Shown here: positions 25,471 through 34,250 of the stretch, one piece after another | How positions within the stretch are numbered: the first letter of the stretch is position 1 | How the letters are laid out: each line of letters begins with the position of its first letter | Origin: Anaerofustis stercorihominis DSM 17244 | GTDB taxonomy: Bacteria > Bacillota > Clostridia > Eubacteriales > Anaerofustaceae | Assembly: GCF_000154825.1 (NCBI RefSeq) | Contig: NZ_DS560019.1 | Location: 1,220,501 to 1,284,500, forward strand | DNA length: 64,000 nucleotides | Direction of reading: 5' to 3' | The notes under the pieces: model-generated | Told to the model about the DNA's origin: nothing | What the model saw: the letters and a program-made list of their open reading frames with translations, nothing else | Databases searched by the model: none | Made by a program: the position numbers and the translations under genes

Positions 25471-26841
25471 ATGGATATCAAAGAAAAAATATTGCTCCAA
25501 AGAGATTTTTTTAATAGAGGAAAGACTTTGGATATTGATTATAGGATAGATATGTTAAAATATCTTCGAAACGGGATAATAGAAATGGAAGAGGAAATAT
25601 CCTCCGCACTTAAAAAGGATTTGGGAAAGAGTTCATTTGAAAGCTACATGTGTGAGATAGGGCTCGTTTTAAGTGAAATAAACTATATGATAAAACACAT
25701 AAGAAAGTTTTCCAAAAAGGAAAGAGTAAAGACTCCTCTTTCTCAGTTTAAAAGTAAAAGCTACAAGGTAAAATCTCCTTATGGGCTTGTACTTATAATG
25801 AGCCCGTGGAACTATCCTTTTATGCTTACTATATCTCCTCTCGTGGATGCTATTAGTGCCGGGAACGTTGCTGTTGTAAAGCCGAGTGCGTATTCCAAGT
25901 ATACTTCCGAAATAATCAAGAAGCTGCTGGAAAAGTATCTTCCTGTAGAAGTCGTTACCGTAGCTTTGGGAGGCAGAGATGTAAACAGTTATTTGCTTGA
26001 CTTGAAATATGATTATATTTTCTTTACGGGAAGTGTCAGTGTAGGAAAGCTGGTAATGGAAAAGGCGAGTAAAAATTTAACTCCCGTGACTTTGGAGCTT
26101 GGAGGAAAAAGCCCTTGTATCGTCGACAGCAGCACTGACCTTAAACTTGCCGCAAAGAGGATAGTCTTCGGTAAATATCTAAATCTCGGTCAGACATGTG
26201 TCGCTCCGGATTATGTCCTTGTAAAAGAGGATATGAAGGAGGAATTTATAAAATACCTTAAGGAAGAGATCCTCATTCAGTTTGGCAAAGACCCTATTGG
26301 TAACAAAGACTACGGAAAAATAATAAACGAGAAGCATTTTATAAGACTCAGGGGACTTATTGAAAATGAAGATGTCATAATAGGCGGGTTCTGCGATGAA
26401 GATAGGCTTAAGATAGAACCGACGGTCATTGATAATGTAACAATGGACAGCTCCTCCATGAAAGAAGAAATATTCGGTCCGATACTTCCCGTAATGACAT
26501 TCAATAACAGAGAAGATATAATCGATATAATAAAAATAAATCCTACTCCTCTTGCTTTGTACATTTTTACCGATGATGACGATTTAAAGAATTATATATT
26601 GAATAACGTAAGTTTCGGCGGAGGATGTGTAAATGATACGATAATCCATCTGGCAACGGAACAAATGGGATTTGGCGGAGTAGGGACAAGCGGAATGGGA
26701 AGTTATCACGGGAAAACCGGATTTGATACTTTTACTCATGAAAAAAGTATAGTCGAAAAGAGTAATTTTATTGATTTACCTATGAGATATCAGCCTTATA
26801 CGAAAAGACATGAAAAATTACTTAGGAAATTTTTAAAATAA
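25471..26841 (+). CDS. aldehyde dehydrogenase family protein
   Basis: A 456-residue NAD(P)-dependent aldehyde dehydrogenase of the class 3/fatty-aldehyde group, which is shorter than the usual 490 residues. It shows LIMSPWNYPF, VVKPSAYSKYT, FFTGSVSVGKLVM, the catalytic Glu in VTLELGGKSPCIV, and the nucleophile Cys in NLGQTCVAPDYV; KEEIFGPILPV and the SYHGKTGFDTFTHEKSI end are family hallmarks. It oxidises aldehydes to acids, with substrate unknown. AAAGGA precedes the ATG. Monocistronic with its own terminator. Confidence 0.92.
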   Translation: MDIKEKILLQRDFFNRGKTLDIDYRIDMLKYLRNGIIEMEEEISSALKKDLGKSSFESYMCEIGLVLSEINYMIKHIRKFSKKERVKTPLSQFKSKSYKVKSPYGLVLIMSPWNYPFMLTISPLVDAISAGNVAVVKPSAYSKYTSEIIKKLLEKYLPVEVVTVALGGRDVNSYLLDLKYDYIFFTGSVSVGKLVMEKASKNLTPVTLELGGKSPCIVDSSTDLKLAAKRIVFGKYLNLGQTCVAPDYVLVKEDMKEEFIKYLKEEILIQFGKDPIGNKDYGKIINEKHFIRLRGLIENEDVIIGGFCDEDRLKIEPTVIDNVTMDSSSMKEEIFGPILPVMTFNNREDIIDIIKINPTPLALYIFTDDDDLKNYILNNVSFGGGCVNDTIIHLATEQMGFGGVGTSGMGSYHGKTGFDTFTHEKSIVEKSNFIDLPMRYQPYTKRHEKLLRKFLK

Positions 26842-26865
26842 AAAGACCTTTATGGTCTTTTTTGC
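26839..26865 (+). terminator. terminator after the aldehyde dehydrogenase gene
   Basis: AAAGACC/GGTCTTT stem with short loop and T6. Confidence 0.8.
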
Positions 26866-26871
26866 TGTTTA

Positions 26872-26908
26872 GGGGCGCGGAATCTCACGAAGTGAGGCGT
26901 AGTGCCCC
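26872..26908. repeat. 37-bp GC-rich palindromic repeat, copy 2 (inverted relative to copy 1)
   Basis: Reverse complement of the element at 12135-12171 with two substitutions. In the inner hairpin, the G-C pair of copy 1 becomes A-T here (CTCAC-TTC-GTGAG), so both changes preserve pairing. Like copy 1, it sits just after a terminator in a short intergenic gap. Confidence 0.8.
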
Positions 26909-26923
26909 GTATTGTTTGGCATT

Positions 26924-26952
26924 AAAAAAGAACCTATTTATAGGTTCTTTTA
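26924..26952 (-). terminator. terminator after ychF
   Basis: AAAAGAACCTA/TAGGTTCTTTT stem with TTTA loop; functional on the minus strand and overlapping the end of the reading frame. Confidence 0.8.
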
Positions 26953-26953
26953 A

Positions 26954-28048
26954 TTATACATTAAATCTAAAGAAAATCACATCTCCGTCTTCAACGACGT
27001 AATCTTTTCCTTCCACTCTTGTATAAGCAAGCTCTTTTGCTTTTACGTCGCTTCCTGCTTCCATGAGTTTATCGTATTTTGTAACTTCCGCTCTGATAAA
27101 TCCTCTTTCGAAGTCGGAATGGATTTTTCCTGCAGCTCCCGGAGCTTTTGTTCCTTTTTTTATCTGCCATCCTTTTACTTCCTGTTTACCGGCTGTTAGG
27201 AATGTGATAAGGTCTAGGATTTTATATCCTTCTTTTATTATTTGGTCAAGTCCTGATTCCTTTATACCAAGGTCTTCAAGGAACATTTTCTTTTCGTCGT
27301 CATCAAGCTCGCTTAATTCTGCTTCAATTTTTGCACATACTTTTATTACTTCTATATTGGGATTTACACCCTTTACGTATTCTTTTAATGCTTTGACATA
27401 CTCATTATCTTCAAGTAAATCGTCTTCGCTCACGTTTGCTGCGTACATGATAGGTTTTGTTGTAAGTAAATCCTGTGTCTTTAAGTATTCGCTTTCATTT
27501 TCATCGAATTCATCAAGATTTATAAACTTTCCTTCTTCAAGAAGTTTCTTTGCTTTTTCTAAAGCTGCAAGCATAAGTTTTTCTTCTTTTCTGCCGCTTT
27601 TAGCCGCTTTTTGAACTGTCGAAATCCTTTTGTATACAAGTTCCAAGTCAGAGAATATAAGTTCGTAATTTATCGTTTCAGCGTCTCTGACGGGATCTAT
27701 GCTTCCGTCTACATGAGTTATGTTACCATCATCAAAACATCTTACTACCTGAAGTATCGCATGTACATTTCTTATATTTGACAAGAACTGATTTCCGAGT
27801 CCTTCTCCTTTTCCCGCATTTTTTACCAGTCCCGCAATATCCACAAACTCAACGGTAGCATAAATCGTCTTTAAAGTATCGTAAAGTTTGCTTAAATTAT
27901 CTATTCTATAATCGGGAACATTTACCACTCCTACATTCGGTTCTATCGTACAGAAAGGGTAGTTTTCCGCTCCCGCATTAGCTTTTGTAAGTGCATTGAA
28001 TAATGTGCTTTTTCCTACGTTTGGTAGTCCTACTAATCCGATTTTCAT
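26954..28048 (-). CDS. ychF: redox-regulated ATPase YchF (Obg-related)
   Basis: A 364-residue OLA1/YchF P-loop protein associated with ribosomes. The P-loop is GLPNVGKSTLFNALT, switch I contains NYPFCTIEPNVG, G3 is VDIAGLV, the NKxD position reads YAANVSE as in YchF (explaining ATP preference), and the C-terminal TGS domain runs from ~280 with FLTAGKQEVKGWQIKKGTKAPGAAGKIH. Length is normal. GGAG lies before the ATG, which sits 400 bp from the divergent HxlR block. Confidence 0.95.
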   Translation of the reverse strand: MKIGLVGLPNVGKSTLFNALTKANAGAENYPFCTIEPNVGVVNVPDYRIDNLSKLYDTLKTIYATVEFVDIAGLVKNAGKGEGLGNQFLSNIRNVHAILQVVRCFDDGNITHVDGSIDPVRDAETINYELIFSDLELVYKRISTVQKAAKSGRKEEKLMLAALEKAKKLLEEGKFINLDEFDENESEYLKTQDLLTTKPIMYAANVSEDDLLEDNEYVKALKEYVKGVNPNIEVIKVCAKIEAELSELDDDEKKMFLEDLGIKESGLDQIIKEGYKILDLITFLTAGKQEVKGWQIKKGTKAPGAAGKIHSDFERGFIRAEVTKYDKLMEAGSDVKAKELAYTRVEGKDYVVEDGDVIFFRFNV

Positions 28049-28129
28049 ATGTTTCTCCTTAAAATAATCTTTATAAAGTATATAATATATTTTTTCTTTA
28101 GTAAAGCCCGATAATTAAAATAGTTTTAT

Positions 28130-28456
28130 TTATTCTTTATTAACGCTTTGTTTATATGTATTACCCCATTTTATCATCGAGTCGATTACCGATTTTAAAC
28201 TTTTACCTGTTTTGGTAAGGGAATATTCGACTCTCGGCGGTACCTCTGCATACACCTTTCTTTTTATAAGTCCGCTTTCTTCCATATCTCTTAAATTGGA
28301 AGTCAATACTTTTTGTGATATGGTACCTATTGATTTTTTTAATTCTCCAAATCTTTTCGTTCCGTTTATCAAGTCTCTTATAATTAATACTTTCCATTTG
28401 TTTCCTATTAGCATAAGGGTAGTTTCAACGGGACAAGCCGGTAAATCTTTACTCAT
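28130..28456 (-). CDS. HxlR family transcriptional regulator
   Basis: A 108-residue winged-helix regulator. CPVETTLMLIGNKWKVLIIRDLINGTKRFGELKKSIGTISQKVLTSNLRDMEESGLI is cut here into its landmarks: the N-terminal CP with a conserved Cys (often the redox or electrophile sensor), GNKWK, FGELKKSIG and PPRVEYSLTKTG. It diverges from the flavin/ferredoxin-opuC operon and probably controls it in response to redox or aldehyde stress. AAGGAAG precedes the ATG. Confidence 0.9.
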   Translation of the reverse strand: MSKDLPACPVETTLMLIGNKWKVLIIRDLINGTKRFGELKKSIGTISQKVLTSNLRDMEESGLIKRKVYAEVPPRVEYSLTKTGKSLKSVIDSMIKWGNTYKQSVNKE

Positions 28457-28614
28457 TTGTTAACTTCCTTTCTAAATAATATGTTTATTATTTCCTTTAT
28501 TTATTTCAATAGTATCTATTTTATACTTTAGTTACCAAAAAGTGCTTACTTTACAAAAGAAGCTTTGTGGAATATTATATCATTATAAAATAAAAAGTCA
28601 ACGGGGAGGATACT

Positions 28615-29223
28615 ATGAACGCAAAGGAATTATTACTTATTCTTCGTGAAATAAAAGACGTTTCTTTTTCAAGTGTAGATAATAGCGGAAATCCGAAATG
28701 CAGAATAATAGATATTATGCTTATAGAAGATGAACGTTTATATTTTTTAACTGCAAGGGGAAAAGATTTCTACAGAGAATTAATGGAAAATAATCATGTT
28801 GCCGTTACGGCTCTTACAAAAAATTTCGAATCTATCAGACTGGAAGGCAAAGCAAACAAGGTAGGAGATAATAAATATTATCTTGATAAAATATTTGAAT
28901 GTAATCCGGCTATGAATGAAGTTTATCCGGGAGACAGCAGGAATATCCTGGATGTTTTTTGTATAGATAAAGGTATAATAGAATATTTCGATTTATCAAA
29001 ACATCCGATTTACAGACAAACTCTATCTTTTGGCGGAGAAAAAATAAAAGATAAGGGATATTTTATTAATGAAACATGTATAAACTGCAAAAAATGTTTT
29101 AATTTATGCCCTCAGAGTGCAATTTATGAATTAAATGGTATAATGAATATAAAAAATGAAAATTGTCTTCACTGCGGTCTTTGTTATGAAAACTGTCCCG
29201 TTAAGGCAGTTGAAAGGTGGTAA
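28615..29223 (+). CDS. pyridoxamine 5'-phosphate oxidase-family protein with C-terminal 2x[4Fe-4S] domain
   Basis: A 202-residue protein. Residues ~1-130 form a split-barrel flavin-binding domain (SVDNSGNPKCRIIDIMLIED, LYFLTARGKDFYRELMENN, VAVTALTKNFESIRLEG). Residues ~145-202 carry two ferredoxin-type clusters: CINCKKCFNLCP and CLHCGLCYENCP. It likely moves electrons from ferredoxin to a flavin and an unknown substrate. Strong GGGGAGG start. It lies four bases before the osmolyte-transporter gene and divergent from HxlR, so it is probably in that regulon. Confidence 0.85.
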   Translation: MNAKELLLILREIKDVSFSSVDNSGNPKCRIIDIMLIEDERLYFLTARGKDFYRELMENNHVAVTALTKNFESIRLEGKANKVGDNKYYLDKIFECNPAMNEVYPGDSRNILDVFCIDKGIIEYFDLSKHPIYRQTLSFGGEKIKDKGYFINETCINCKKCFNLCPQSAIYELNGIMNIKNENCLHCGLCYENCPVKAVERW

Positions 29224-29226
29224 AGA

Positions 29227-30762
29227 ATGAGTGAGATAATAAATCTATTTGCGGAGAGAAAATATTTTTTTCTGGGTTTACTTCTTGAACATTTAAAGAT
29301 TTCCATGACTGCAATAGTTGTCGCAGGAGTCATCGGTTTATTCCTGGGGATACTTATAAGCGAATATAGAAAGAGTTCAAAATTCGTCCTTTCATTGGTA
29401 AATTTTATATATACTATCCCTTCAATATCACTGCTCGGATTTTTGATCCCTTTATCGGGAATAGGAAATACAACCGCGATCATTGCTCTTAGTATATATG
29501 CTCTTCTTCCTATGGTAAGAAATACTTATACGGGTATAGTAAACATAGATGAAAAACTTTTGGAAGCCGCAAAAGGTATGGGCAGTACCGACTTTCAAAT
29601 ACTATATAAAATAAAACTTCCTCTTGCTATGCCTGTTATTATTTCCGGACTTAGAAACATGGCTACAATGACCATAGCTTTAGCGGGTATTGCTTCATTT
29701 ATAGGTGCGGGAGGTCTTGGGGTAAGTATTTACAGAGGTATAACAACGAACAATACTGCTATGACTGTAATAGGAAGTTTCCTTATAGCTCTCTTGGCTG
29801 TTTTGATTGATTTTATCCTTGGTATAATAGAAAAAAGTATTACCAAAAGAAAAAATAAAGTTAAAAGCAGAAAGCTGTTTACTATAACTGCTGTTTTAAT
29901 AGTCCTTTGCTTCGCAGCTTCAATGTTTAATACTTTTAATCAAAAGACTATAAATATTGCCTCAAAACCTATGACCGAACAATATATCATAAGTGAAATG
30001 TTAAAAGAAGTAATAGAAAGCGAAACAGATTTAAAAGTAAACTTAACTCAGGGAGTTGGGGGCGGTACTTCAAATATTCAGCCGGGTATGGAAAGTAAAG
30101 AATTTGATATGTATCCCGAGTATACCTCTACCGGCTGGAACATGGTGTTAAAGCATGATGGTTTTTACGATGAAAAAATGTTTAATAAACTAAATAAAGA
30201 ATATAATAAAAAATTTGATTTTTCATGGGTCTGTAATTTCGGATTTAATGATACTTTCGGGCTGGCTGTAAGAAAAGATTTAGCGGAAAAATATGATTTA
30301 AAGACTTATTCCGATCTTGCTAAAGTTTCAAATAAGTTAAATTTCGGCGCTGAATATGATTTCTTTGAAAGAGTTGACGGTTATGATGCTTTATGTAAAG
30401 AGTACGGATTTAATTTTAGTAAAACCACAGATCTTGATATAGGACTTAAATATAAAGCAATAAACAATAAGAAAGTAGATGTAATGGATATATTTACGAC
30501 TGACGGGCAGCTTAGCGTCAGCGATGTCGTTGTTCTTGAAGATGATAAAAATTTCTTTTCTTCCGCTATGTGTATGATGGTTATAAGAAATGAAGTCTTA
30601 AATGAATACCCTGAAATCAAAACCGTGCTTGAAAAACTTGAAGGTGTTCTTGATGATAATAAAATGGCAAAGATGAATTACGATGTAGAGGGTAACGGAA
30701 AAGATGCTAAAACCGTTTCACATGAATTTTTGATTGAAAATCACATTTTGGAGGACAAGTAA
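29227..30762 (+). CDS. opuC: glycine betaine/carnitine/choline ABC transporter, fused permease and substrate-binding protein
   Basis: A 511-residue fusion. Residues ~1-210 are a permease with five or six membrane helices and the EAA loop EAAKGMGSTDFQILYKIKLP. After a basic linker and another helix (~215-235), residues ~240-511 form a quaternary-amine-binding domain starting INIASKPMTEQYIISEML. The GGGTSNIQPGMESKEFDMYPEYTSTGW region is the ligand pocket signature. Such OpuCB/OpuCC fusions import osmolytes or choline. It starts four bases after the flavin/ferredoxin gene and its stop abuts the ATPase start. Confidence 0.92.
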   Translation: MSEIINLFAERKYFFLGLLLEHLKISMTAIVVAGVIGLFLGILISEYRKSSKFVLSLVNFIYTIPSISLLGFLIPLSGIGNTTAIIALSIYALLPMVRNTYTGIVNIDEKLLEAAKGMGSTDFQILYKIKLPLAMPVIISGLRNMATMTIALAGIASFIGAGGLGVSIYRGITTNNTAMTVIGSFLIALLAVLIDFILGIIEKSITKRKNKVKSRKLFTITAVLIVLCFAASMFNTFNQKTINIASKPMTEQYIISEMLKEVIESETDLKVNLTQGVGGGTSNIQPGMESKEFDMYPEYTSTGWNMVLKHDGFYDEKMFNKLNKEYNKKFDFSWVCNFGFNDTFGLAVRKDLAEKYDLKTYSDLAKVSNKLNFGAEYDFFERVDGYDALCKEYGFNFSKTTDLDIGLKYKAINNKKVDVMDIFTTDGQLSVSDVVVLEDDKNFFSSAMCMMVIRNEVLNEYPEIKTVLEKLEGVLDDNKMAKMNYDVEGNGKDAKTVSHEFLIENHILEDK

Positions 30763-31494
30763 ATGAGCAATATCATAGAGTTTAAAAACGTATCCAAAAC
30801 TTATGACGATAATACCGTCTTAAAAGATTTTAATTTAAATATAGAAAAAGGTGAGTTTTTGACCGTGATAGGTACTTCCGGTTCTGGAAAAACCACCATG
30901 CTTAAAATGATAAACAGTTTGATTGAACCTAGCGGCGGAGATATATTTGTAAATGGGATAAATAACAAAGACGTAGATAAGATCAAGCTTAGAAGAAATA
31001 TAGGATATGCGATTCAGGGCAGTGTATTATTCCCAAATATGAACGTTGAAAAAAATATTGCTTACGTACCTAATTTACTTAATAAGAAAGACAAAGAAAG
31101 AACAAAAAAAGCTGTGGCAAAGTGGATGGATATAGTAGGGCTTGAGGATTCATTCAGAGAAAGATACCCCGATGAATTATCGGGAGGGGAAGCTCAAAGA
31201 GTCAGCATTGCGAGATCCCTTGCCGCAAGCCCGGAAATCCTTCTCATGGATGAACCTTTCGGTGCGGTAGATGAGATAACAAGAATGAAGCTTCAGGATG
31301 AAATCCTAAAAGTATATAATAAAACTGACATAACTATAGTTTTTATTACTCATGATATAAAGGAAGCTTTTAAGCTTGGTACCAAAATTCTTATAATGGA
31401 TAAAGGTAAGATCGAGCAGTACGGAACAAAAGAAGAAATACTAAATAATCCGGGAAGCGAATTTGTCAAGAATTTAATAAAGTCGGTTATGTAA
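30763..31494 (+). CDS. opuCA: osmolyte ABC transporter ATP-binding protein
   Basis: A 243-residue ABC ATPase. Walker A GTSGSGKTT, Q-loop near YAIQGSVLFPN, signature LSGGEAQRVSIARSLA, Walker B ILLMDEPFGAVD and switch His in VFITHDIKEAF. It is shorter than osmosensing OpuCA/ProV proteins because the C-terminal CBS pair is absent, so gating by ionic strength through CBS domains is unlikely. It directly follows the fused permease/binding protein with no spacer. Confidence 0.93.
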   Translation: MSNIIEFKNVSKTYDDNTVLKDFNLNIEKGEFLTVIGTSGSGKTTMLKMINSLIEPSGGDIFVNGINNKDVDKIKLRRNIGYAIQGSVLFPNMNVEKNIAYVPNLLNKKDKERTKKAVAKWMDIVGLEDSFRERYPDELSGGEAQRVSIARSLAASPEILLMDEPFGAVDEITRMKLQDEILKVYNKTDITIVFITHDIKEAFKLGTKILIMDKGKIEQYGTKEEILNNPGSEFVKNLIKSVM

Positions 31495-31495
31495 T

Positions 31496-31525
31496 AAAAA
31501 AGCACTTACTTTTGTAAGTGCTTTA
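31496..31525. terminator. terminator at the end of the opuC operon
   Basis: AAAGCACTTAC/GTAAGTGCTTT stem with TTTT loop. It also lies at the end of the convergent HD-like gene. Confidence 0.85.
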
Positions 31526-32719
31526 ATTAAATATATTGGTAAGATGTATGTATATCAATTTTTGATATTCTTCATATGCACGGCTTACTCTTAATTCATA
31601 TAATCTTCTTAATACTTCTTCGTGATACCACCTATGTTTCTTTTTATCGGTTTCGCTGAAATGCTGCCATATACTGTCTTTATAAATTTGAAAATCCCTG
31701 TCTGTTTCTCTGAGTTTGGAGAGCTCATTGGATAAGATTATTATTTTAATACCGATACTTGCGTTATCCAGTTTGTATAATATGTTCTTTTTTGCTTCGC
31801 TACACTCTTTATCGTTGTTTAAGTTATCTTCCATCTGAGTTAGGTATAATAATCTTTTAGCAACATCAAGTCCAAAGTATTTCTTTACTTCTATGATATC
31901 TGTTCTTGTATTTTTTATAAGTCCGTGAAGTACACTTGTTATGAGCACACTTTCCTCACTCGTAAGAGAAGATGTTATAAGGAGCGTTTCAAGTGCATGG
32001 GATATATACGGTTTTCCTGATATTTTTCTTTTCATACCATGATAATAAAATGTGGCATACGTTACAGCCTGTCTTATACTGCTTGTGTACCATATATTTA
32101 AATCCTGCATAAAGAATTCTTCGAATGTTTCGGCTTCTTCTCTCGTTATTTCTATATATTTATCCGGATCTTCAGCTAGTTCAAACTCAATATCCTTTCC
32201 TATTTCGATTTGCCACTCGGTATCATTCAACGTTATGTAATATACTGATATGGGACTTACTTCATATATCCTGTTACCTAAGTTGTTATAATAATATTTT
32301 ACAAATAAATCTTTATAAAGATTATTTATTTCGATATATAATTTATCGGTACTTCTGTTTTCTGACAGTGGATGTAAAATATTTAAAATTTCATTATAGT
32401 ACCAAACCAGTTCTATTTTATTCGTATTGTAATGTTCATAAATATTTTCTTTAAATGTCTTATAGTCTTCTTTGAATTTTTGTAGTTCCTTGAAAAACTC
32501 TTTTGCAATTAATTCTCTTTCGCTGAATGAAGAGTTTTTTATCTTATCCAGTTTAGTAAAATATTTCTTTTTTAAATTATCATAAAAAGCTTTTGTTTGT
32601 TCTTCTTTAATAGGATTGTTTTTAAGATTTGTTAGATGTTTAAGTAATAATTCTGTGTTAAAATTTCCCATTGTTCCAGCTTGCCTTTCATATAAATTTA
32701 TAAACTTTTTATATACCAT
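31523..32719 (-). CDS. HD/RelA-hydrolase-like protein with lost catalytic residues
   Basis: A 398-residue protein. Around residues 215-300 it follows the ppGpp hydrolase (SpoT/MESH1) HD-domain pattern: AVTYATFYYHGMKRK, SGKPYISHALE, then LHGLIKNT and VKKYFGLDVAKRLLYLTQ. In active enzymes these read HxG..RKxSGxPYIxHP, HDxxEDT, and FG. Here HD is HG and ED is KN, so metal binding and hydrolysis are likely lost. The flanking N-terminal ~200 residues are helical and unrecognised. ATG 32719 overlaps the whiA stop by 11 bp; an alternative start at MGNF is possible. It may bind a nucleotide without cleaving it. Confidence 0.65.
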   Translation of the reverse strand: MVYKKFINLYERQAGTMGNFNTELLLKHLTNLKNNPIKEEQTKAFYDNLKKKYFTKLDKIKNSSFSERELIAKEFFKELQKFKEDYKTFKENIYEHYNTNKIELVWYYNEILNILHPLSENRSTDKLYIEINNLYKDLFVKYYYNNLGNRIYEVSPISVYYITLNDTEWQIEIGKDIEFELAEDPDKYIEITREEAETFEEFFMQDLNIWYTSSIRQAVTYATFYYHGMKRKISGKPYISHALETLLITSSLTSEESVLITSVLHGLIKNTRTDIIEVKKYFGLDVAKRLLYLTQMEDNLNNDKECSEAKKNILYKLDNASIGIKIIILSNELSKLRETDRDFQIYKDSIWQHFSETDKKKHRWYHEEVLRRLYELRVSRAYEEYQKLIYIHLTNIFN

Positions 32720-33647
32720 CCGCTATTTTCAGGATCTTTTTAAACCAGTTATTTATGGTCGAGCGGCTAATAGGCGGATCGAACATCCCCGATAGTTCAT
32801 TCAAAGATGCGTCAGGGTTATTAAGCCTCATTTTTGCCAAGGTAAGAATAGGTTCATCCAAATAATCCATTCCGTATCTGTCATTTATCTTATTTATTGC
32901 GTTTATTTGTTTTAAAGCTGTATTTACGGTTTTATCCATATTAGCTGTTTCACAGTTGAGTCTTCTGTTTACATTGTTTCTCATTTCCTTGATTACTTTT
33001 GTACTTTCTATTTCAAGGACCGCATTATGTGCTCCTATATTACCCAATAATTCTGTTATGGTAGCAGAGTCTTTTGTATATATTACATACTGTTCTTTTC
33101 TTTTTATATATTTTAAATTGATATCTATATTTTTAAGTAAGCTGATGAGGTTTTTTGCATATTCGAATTTATTAAATACAAATTCTATTTGGTATCCTTT
33201 TTTCTTCGGGTCACTTACATATCCGGAGGATAAGAATACACCTCTTAAATAATGTCTTATTTCGCTTATTGTAGGCAGTATATCTTCTTTGATGGTGTTG
33301 TTTATTTCAAATCCGGCGCTGAAATCTATTATATTAAAATAATCCAGTATATTCATGGAATCCGCACTGTCCATTACGATTAAATTATATAAGAAGTGTC
33401 CTTTTCTCAAGTTGTTTTTCTTTGCTGCGATTTCGATATTTATAGAAAATACATCCTTGATAAGCGCAAAAATCCTTCTTGCGACAGAAGGGTTTTCGGT
33501 TTCGAATATTAAATTAAGCCTTCCTCTTCCTTTTAAAGAAAGAGAACTTATACAGTGAAGATATCCATATAATTCACATTCTTTTTCGTATAGATTATTT
33601 AAAGTTATATGGCACAAGTTATTTTTTATATCGCTGCAGAAACTCAT
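32709..33647 (-). CDS. whiA: DNA-binding protein WhiA
   Basis: A 312-residue WhiA homologue. The N-terminal two-thirds is the degenerate LAGLIDADG homing-endonuclease-like fold (SSLSLKGRGRLNLIFETEN, YLRGVFLSSGYVSDPKKKGYQIEF), and the C-terminal helix-turn-helix contains LRLNNPD-like residues and MFDPPISRSTINNWFKKI. WhiA affects cell division and chromosome segregation in Firmicutes. In many genomes it follows yvcK and rapZ. Here its neighbours are pyrR upstream and the HD pseudoenzyme downstream. Confidence 0.93.
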   Translation of the reverse strand: MSFCSDIKNNLCHITLNNLYEKECELYGYLHCISSLSLKGRGRLNLIFETENPSVARRIFALIKDVFSINIEIAAKKNNLRKGHFLYNLIVMDSADSMNILDYFNIIDFSAGFEINNTIKEDILPTISEIRHYLRGVFLSSGYVSDPKKKGYQIEFVFNKFEYAKNLISLLKNIDINLKYIKRKEQYVIYTKDSATITELLGNIGAHNAVLEIESTKVIKEMRNNVNRRLNCETANMDKTVNTALKQINAINKINDRYGMDYLDEPILTLAKMRLNNPDASLNELSGMFDPPISRSTINNWFKKILKIADGI

Positions 33648-33656
33648 GTGTACTCC

Positions 33657-34157
33657 TTAATTTATTTCGACAAAAGAATTTTCTCCGTTTATTACGACAT
33701 TGACATTTTCTTTTATGGATGTGGGGATATTTTTACCTACATAATCCGCTCTTATAGGTATCTGTCTGTGTCCTCTGTCCACTAAAATAGCCAGCTGTAT
33801 TTTTTTAGGTCTTCCGAAACTGAAAATACATTCCAGGGCTGCCCTTGTTGTCCTTCCTGTAAACAGAACGTCATCTACAATGACTACCAATTTGTCGTTT
33901 ATGTCAATATCCAGCTGTTCTATTTTATCCGTCTTTTTTTTATCGTCTCTGAAAGGAGTTATATCCGCAAAAGTGACGGGTACGATAGTGTCTTCCATAC
34001 TGCTTAAATGATTTGCGAGCATTTTTGCAAGAGAAACTCCTCCGTTTTTTACACCCACCACGACAAGGTCTTCCACTCCATGGTTTTTTTCCACTATCTC
34101 ATAGGCAATTCTCTTAATGCTGCGATTTATATCATTATTAGTCATTAAAATTTTCAT
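33657..34157 (-). CDS. pyrR: bifunctional PyrR: pyr operon regulator / uracil phosphoribosyltransferase
   Basis: A 166-residue type I phosphoribosyltransferase. The PRPP loop is VIVDDVLFTGRT, and LVVVGVKNGGVSLAK plus LVDRGHRQIPIRADYVGKNIPT are PyrR hallmarks; the latter region is part of the RNA-binding face. PyrR normally binds pyr mRNA to cause attenuation in response to UMP. No pyr biosynthesis gene follows; it leads into whiA 10 bp later. The leader (34158-34250) shows no obvious PyrR anti-antiterminator by eye. Confidence 0.94.
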   Translation of the reverse strand: MKILMTNNDINRSIKRIAYEIVEKNHGVEDLVVVGVKNGGVSLAKMLANHLSSMEDTIVPVTFADITPFRDDKKKTDKIEQLDIDINDKLVVIVDDVLFTGRTTRAALECIFSFGRPKKIQLAILVDRGHRQIPIRADYVGKNIPTSIKENVNVVINGENSFVEIN

Positions 34158-34250
34158 TTAAATCTCCAATAAAATATTTTGTTTTAATACTATATTATGT
34201 TATAATCATAACATATTTATAAAAAATTGTCCAAATATTGAGGTAATTAA

